Origin: Candidatus Krumholzibacteriia bacterium | GTDB taxonomy: Bacteria; Krumholzibacteriota; Krumholzibacteriia; LZORAL124-64-63 | Direction: 5' to 3' | DNA: 11,249 nucleotides | Assembly: GCA_014859985.1 (NCBI GenBank) | Contig: JACZKN010000407.1 | Coordinates: 1 to 11,249 of the forward strand | Part shown: piece after piece, positions 8,530-11,249 of the stretch | How positions within the stretch are numbered: position 1 is the first letter of the stretch | Layout of the letters: each line of letters opens with the position of its first letter | Notes under the pieces: model-generated | Database searches by the model: none | What the model saw: only the letters and a program-made list of their open reading frames with translations | Told to the model about the DNA's origin: nothing | Translations under genes and position numbers: made by a program

Positions 8530-9210
8530 TTGTTGAAACACCTGCGCAAGCACTTCCTGACCGGCCTGTTGGCCGTGGCGCCGCTGCTGATCACCCTGTG
8601 GATCCTCTGGCGGTTCTACGGGCTGGTCTCCGGGACCATGCGGCCGTGGCTGCAGCGCCTGCCGGCATTGAGCGACACCTACCCGGACTTCTTCCTGACC
8701 TTCGCCGGCCTGGTGGTCTTCTTCCTGCTGATCGCGCTGATCGGCCTGCTGGCCCGCAGCCTCTTCGGCCTGGCGGTGCTGCGCCTGGTGGATCGCGCGG
8801 TGGAGCGCATCCCCGTGGTCAAGGGCGTGTATTCGGGCATCAAGCAGATCGCCTCGGTCTTCCTGCAGGACCGCCGTACCGCGTTCCAGCGCGTGGTGCT
8901 GTTCGAGTACCCGCGGCCGGGCATCTTCTCGGTGGGGCTGGTCACCCGCGACGAGGCGGCAAGCCCGCTGGTGAACGTCTTTCTGCCGACGACGCCCAAC
9001 CCCACTTCGGGCTTCCTGCTGCTGGTACCGCGGGAGGACCTGAAGGAGGTGCAGGTCAGCGTCGAGGAGGCCGTCAAGATCATCGTCTCCGGCGGTTCGG
9101 TGATGACGGAGCGGCAGGCCGCGCAGATCGCCGTCGACGCGCGGGCGCTGCTGCTTGCCCCCGCCGCGCGCGACCTGGCCGCGACGGCAAAGGAGTCCGA
9201 CCGTGACTGA
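8530..9210 (+). CDS. DUF502 family membrane protein
   Basis: A 226-aa inner-membrane protein of unknown biochemical role. The DUF502 family also includes the plant COV1/LIKE-COV proteins. Diagnostic stretches are HFLTGLLAVAPLLITLWILW (8-27, first membrane helix), a second hydrophobic span (about 54-80), RIPVVKGVYSGIKQI (93-107), EYPRPGIFSVGLVTR (126-140), FLPTTPNPTSGFLLLVP (151-167) and a conserved ISGGS-like IVSGGS (185-190). The start is a TTG at 8530, with GGGGGA (8518-8523) 6 bases upstream. The first residues (LKHLRKHFLTG) match the usual family beginning. A second TTG at 8533 is possible. An ATG at 8458 would add an Arg/Gly/Ala-rich stretch overlapping the corC-like gene and is not chosen. 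It overlaps mgtE by 8 bases. The gene lies between two Mg2+-related membrane proteins. Confidence 0.9.
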   Translation: MLKHLRKHFLTGLLAVAPLLITLWILWRFYGLVSGTMRPWLQRLPALSDTYPDFFLTFAGLVVFFLLIALIGLLARSLFGLAVLRLVDRAVERIPVVKGVYSGIKQIASVFLQDRRTAFQRVVLFEYPRPGIFSVGLVTRDEAASPLVNVFLPTTPNPTSGFLLLVPREDLKEVQVSVEEAVKIIVSGGSVMTERQAAQIAVDARALLLAPAARDLAATAKESDRD

Positions 9211-10660
9211 GCGGGAACACGAGGGCCGGGGCCCGGGCGGGCCCGAGGGCACGGACGAGCGGCCGGACGAGCGGGTGCTCGACCCCACGAACCTCGACGC
9301 CGCCCGGCACGAGGTGCGCCAGCGCCTGCTGTCGCTGGTGGAGCAGCGGGACGACCAGGGCGTGCGCGACCTCGCCCTGTCCCTGTCGCCGGGCGACCTG
9401 GCGGAGGTGGTGCGGCCGCTGGACGTCGACGATACCGCCGCGGTCCTGCGCAACCTGCCGCCCGACCCCCTGGCCTACGTCCTGGGCGAGATCGACAACC
9501 GCAGCCTCAGCGCCCTGTTCGACCTGCTGGACCTGGACGCCATCGCCGACCTCATCGAGGAGATGCCGTCCGACGAGGGCGCCGACCTGCTGGGCGAACT
9601 GGACTCGAGGAAGGTCCAGGAGATCCTCGCGGCCATGGACGAGGAGGAGCGCGCCGAGGTCAGCGACCTGCTGCGCTACCCGCCCGAGTCGGCGGGCGGC
9701 ATCATGGACAAGGAGTTCGTCTCCTGCCACGAGGACCAGACCTGCGGCGAGGCCGTCGCCCTGCTGCGCGCCAAGGACGAGGACGACCTGGAGACCACCC
9801 ACTTCGTGTTCGTCGTGGACGACCGCGGCCGCCTGGTGGGCCGCCTGCCCCTGATCCACCTGCTGCTGGCGGACCGCGATGCGCCCCTGCGCACGGTGAT
9901 GGAGGTGGACCCGCTGTACGTCGAGGTCGACCTGGACCAGGAGGAGGTGGCGGGCTTCTTCATGACCCACGACCTGATCTCGCTGCCGGTGGTGGACCAC
10001 CAGCTGCGCATGGTGGGGCGCATCACCGCCGACGACATCATGGACGTGCTCGAGGAGGAGGCCACCGAGGACATCTCCCGCCTGGCCGGCGTGAGCGTGG
10101 CCGAGTTCGGCGAGCAGTCGGCGGTGCGGGTGGCGCGCACGCGGCTGCCCTGGCTGCTGGGGGCGCTGCTGGGCCAGTTCGGGGCCGTGCTGGTGATGCG
10201 GCACTTCGAGCAGAGCCTGCAGACCATGGTGACCCTGGCCTTCTACATCCCGGTGATCATGGCCCTGGCGGGCAACGTCGGCATCCAGACCTCGTCGGTG
10301 GTGGTGCGCGGCCTGGCCACGGGCGAGCTGGCGCTCTTCCACGTGGGCCGCCACGTGCTGCGGGAGATGGCCACGTCCCTGGTGATCGGCCTGGCCGTGG
10401 CCGTGAGCCTGGTCGGGGTGTCCTTCCTGGTCAACGGCAACGTCTACCTGTCGGTCGTGCTGGGCGTCTCGATGCTGCTGGTGGTGCTGATGGCCTCCAT
10501 GGTGGGCACCTGCACGCCGCTGCTGCTGCACCGCCTGGGCGCCGACCCCGCCGTCGCCACCGGCCCCTTCATCACCACCAGCAACGACCTCTTCGGCCTG
10601 GCCATCTACCTGGGCCTGGCCACGCTGATGCTCAGCCTGGGGCACGGCGGCGCGCCGTGA
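9203..10660 (+). CDS. mgtE: Magnesium transporter MgtE
   Basis: MgtE is a Mg2+-selective channel gated by intracellular Mg2+. The 485-aa protein has all family domains. A charged N-terminal tail (1-30) precedes the alpha-helical N domain (about 40-163), which is followed by SAGGIMDKEFV (163-173) opening a CBS pair (about 165-290). Five membrane helices follow, from about 313 to 479. Signature sequences are PVIMALAGNVGIQTSSVVVR (350-369) with GLATGE (370-375), and DPAVATGPFITTSND (448-462). D448 is the equivalent of the Mg2+-coordinating pore Asp of characterised MgtE. The GTG at 9203 is chosen because AAAGGAG (9189-9195) lies 7 bases upstream, the best ribosome binding site in the window. It overlaps the end of the DUF502 gene by 8 bases. 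No M-box or other leader has room before it, so Mg2+ control must act elsewhere or on the protein. Confidence 0.96.
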   Translation: MTEREHEGRGPGGPEGTDERPDERVLDPTNLDAARHEVRQRLLSLVEQRDDQGVRDLALSLSPGDLAEVVRPLDVDDTAAVLRNLPPDPLAYVLGEIDNRSLSALFDLLDLDAIADLIEEMPSDEGADLLGELDSRKVQEILAAMDEEERAEVSDLLRYPPESAGGIMDKEFVSCHEDQTCGEAVALLRAKDEDDLETTHFVFVVDDRGRLVGRLPLIHLLLADRDAPLRTVMEVDPLYVEVDLDQEEVAGFFMTHDLISLPVVDHQLRMVGRITADDIMDVLEEEATEDISRLAGVSVAEFGEQSAVRVARTRLPWLLGALLGQFGAVLVMRHFEQSLQTMVTLAFYIPVIMALAGNVGIQTSSVVVRGLATGELALFHVGRHVLREMATSLVIGLAVAVSLVGVSFLVNGNVYLSVVLGVSMLLVVLMASMVGTCTPLLLHRLGADPAVATGPFITTSNDLFGLAIYLGLATLMLSLGHGGAP

Positions 10661-11249
10661 GCGTGCTCGGGCTCCCGTCCGCGGCCAGCGACGCCCTGGT
10701 GCTGCGGGCCTGGCCCTGCGGCGAGACCAGCGCCATCGCCTCGCTGCTGACCCGCGACCAGGGCTTCGTGCGGGTGCTGGCCAAGGCGGCGCGCCGGCCG
10801 CGGTCGCGCCTGCGGGCCCTGGTGGAGCCCGGGCGGCTGGTCAACGTGGAGTTCGGCCTCGACCCCCGCCGCGAGCTGCAGTACCTGCGGGGCGGCAGCG
10901 TCCTGCTCGATCCCCTGGCGGTCGGGGCCACCCTGGAGCGCAGCGCCTACCTGCTGGGCGCGCTGGAACTGGTGGACCGCTGCCGGCCCGCCACGCCCGG
11001 CCCCGGGGACCCGGGCGAAGCGCTCCTGTTCGGGGTTTGCGAGGAATTCGTGGGGATGCTATCGTCGGCGACCTGCCACCAGCCCGCCGTGCTGTTCTTT
11101 GCGCTGGAATGGCGGCTGCTGGCCCGGCACGGGACGGCGCCGCAGGTGGGCCTGTGCTCCTGCTGCGGGGCGGACCCGGCCGGGGCCGGGGCCGGCAGCG
11201 CCTGGTTCCAGGCGGCCGAGGGCGGCCTGGTCTGCGGCCGCTGCACCGC
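10657..11249 (+). CDS. recO: DNA repair protein RecO (3' truncated)
   Basis: RecO loads RecA onto SSB-coated single-stranded DNA with RecR (and RecF) and anneals complementary strands. The window holds 197 codons and ends inside the gene; family members are usually about 230-270 aa. The N-terminal OB-fold (about 10-85) has ALVLRAWPCGETSAIASLLT (13-32), RVLAKAARRPRSR (39-51) and VEPGRLVNVEF (56-66). A zinc-finger-like set is visible near the right edge: C167 and C170 in CSCCG, then GGLVCGRC with C193 and C196. The GTG at 10657 overlaps the mgtE stop as GTGA; a second GTG at 10663 would also work. The upstream ribosome binding site is weak, so expression probably relies on coupling to mgtE. A promoter-like sequence and several rare codons (GTT, CTA, TTT) occur around 11035-11100. 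Confidence 0.93.
   Translation, partial: MSVLGLPSAASDALVLRAWPCGETSAIASLLTRDQGFVRVLAKAARRPRSRLRALVEPGRLVNVEFGLDPRRELQYLRGGSVLLDPLAVGATLERSAYLLGALELVDRCRPATPGPGDPGEALLFGVCEEFVGMLSSATCHQPAVLFFALEWRLLARHGTAPQVGLCSCCGADPAGAGAGSAWFQAAEGGLVCGRCT
11037..11065 (+). promoter_or_regulatory. Candidate internal promoter within recO
   Basis: TTGCGA (11037-11042) and TATCGT (11060-11065) are separated by exactly 17 bases, and a TGC extended -10 element sits just before the latter (11057-11059). Each hexamer matches consensus at 4 of 6 positions. The surrounding recO codons include GTT and CTA, which are rare in this window, as if the DNA were held to a second purpose. Transcription would begin near 11072 and run toward the gene after recO, outside the window. 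Confidence 0.35.

Noticed and set aside
9155..9202. M-box Mg2+ riboswitch or longer start for mgtE
   Set aside because: The mgtE start overlaps the DUF502 gene, leaving no leader. The upstream in-frame ATG lacks a comparable ribosome binding site.
9080..10645. Long minus-strand open frame opposite mgtE
   Set aside because: Same cause as the frame above: His/Gln/Val-rich low-complexity product with the true MgtE on the other strand.

Overview
This is a very GC-rich (about 70% by eye) bacterial chromosome segment with ten genes, all on the + strand and packed almost without gaps. The content is core housekeeping plus ion transport. I see no phage genes, insertion sequences, CRISPR arrays, tRNA or rRNA. 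The mix of a bacterial-type HisRS/AspRS pair, a PgpH-type c-di-AMP phosphodiesterase, CorC, MgtE and RecO fits a GC-rich, probably uncultivated Gram-negative lineage of the FCB/Krumholzibacteriota/Eisenbacteria/Gemmatimonadota kind. That placement is a low-confidence impression, not something the sequence proves.

Layout: the window opens with the last 50 codons of an unrecognised gene (1-153). A 58-base spacer follows, with a weak promoter candidate and a GC hairpin. Next come hisS (212-1486) and aspS (1483-3285), two class II aminoacyl-tRNA synthetases. phoH/ybeZ (3282-4277) overlaps aspS. A 45-base spacer holding a long GC hairpin leads to a pgpH-like membrane HD phosphodiesterase (4323-6605), then ybeY (6602-7150), a corC/ybeX-like CBS membrane protein (7158-8498), a DUF502 membrane protein (8530-9210), the magnesium channel mgtE (9203-10660) and the first 197 codons of recO (10657 to the window end).

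How the genes fit together: PhoH/YbeZ, YbeY and CorC/YbeX form the conserved ribosome and RNA quality-control neighbourhood known from the Enterobacteria. PhoH-PgpH-YbeY followed later by RecO is the order known from Firmicutes. Here the two are interleaved, and CorC, DUF502 and MgtE sit where Firmicutes carry dgkA-cdd-era. The outcome is a putative operon joining translation (two synthetases, YbeY, PhoH), c-di-AMP turnover (PgpH), Mg2+ handling (CorC, MgtE) and recombination (RecO).

Five of the nine gene junctions are stop/start overlaps, and all five use a GTG start. The genes with a spacer before them use ATG or TTG. Each of the three spacers of 30 bases or more contains a perfect or near-perfect GC-only hairpin. 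I found no clearly novel system. The most interesting points are the hybrid gene order, the hairpin/overlap pattern, an insertion in YbeY, and a promoter-like element inside recO.
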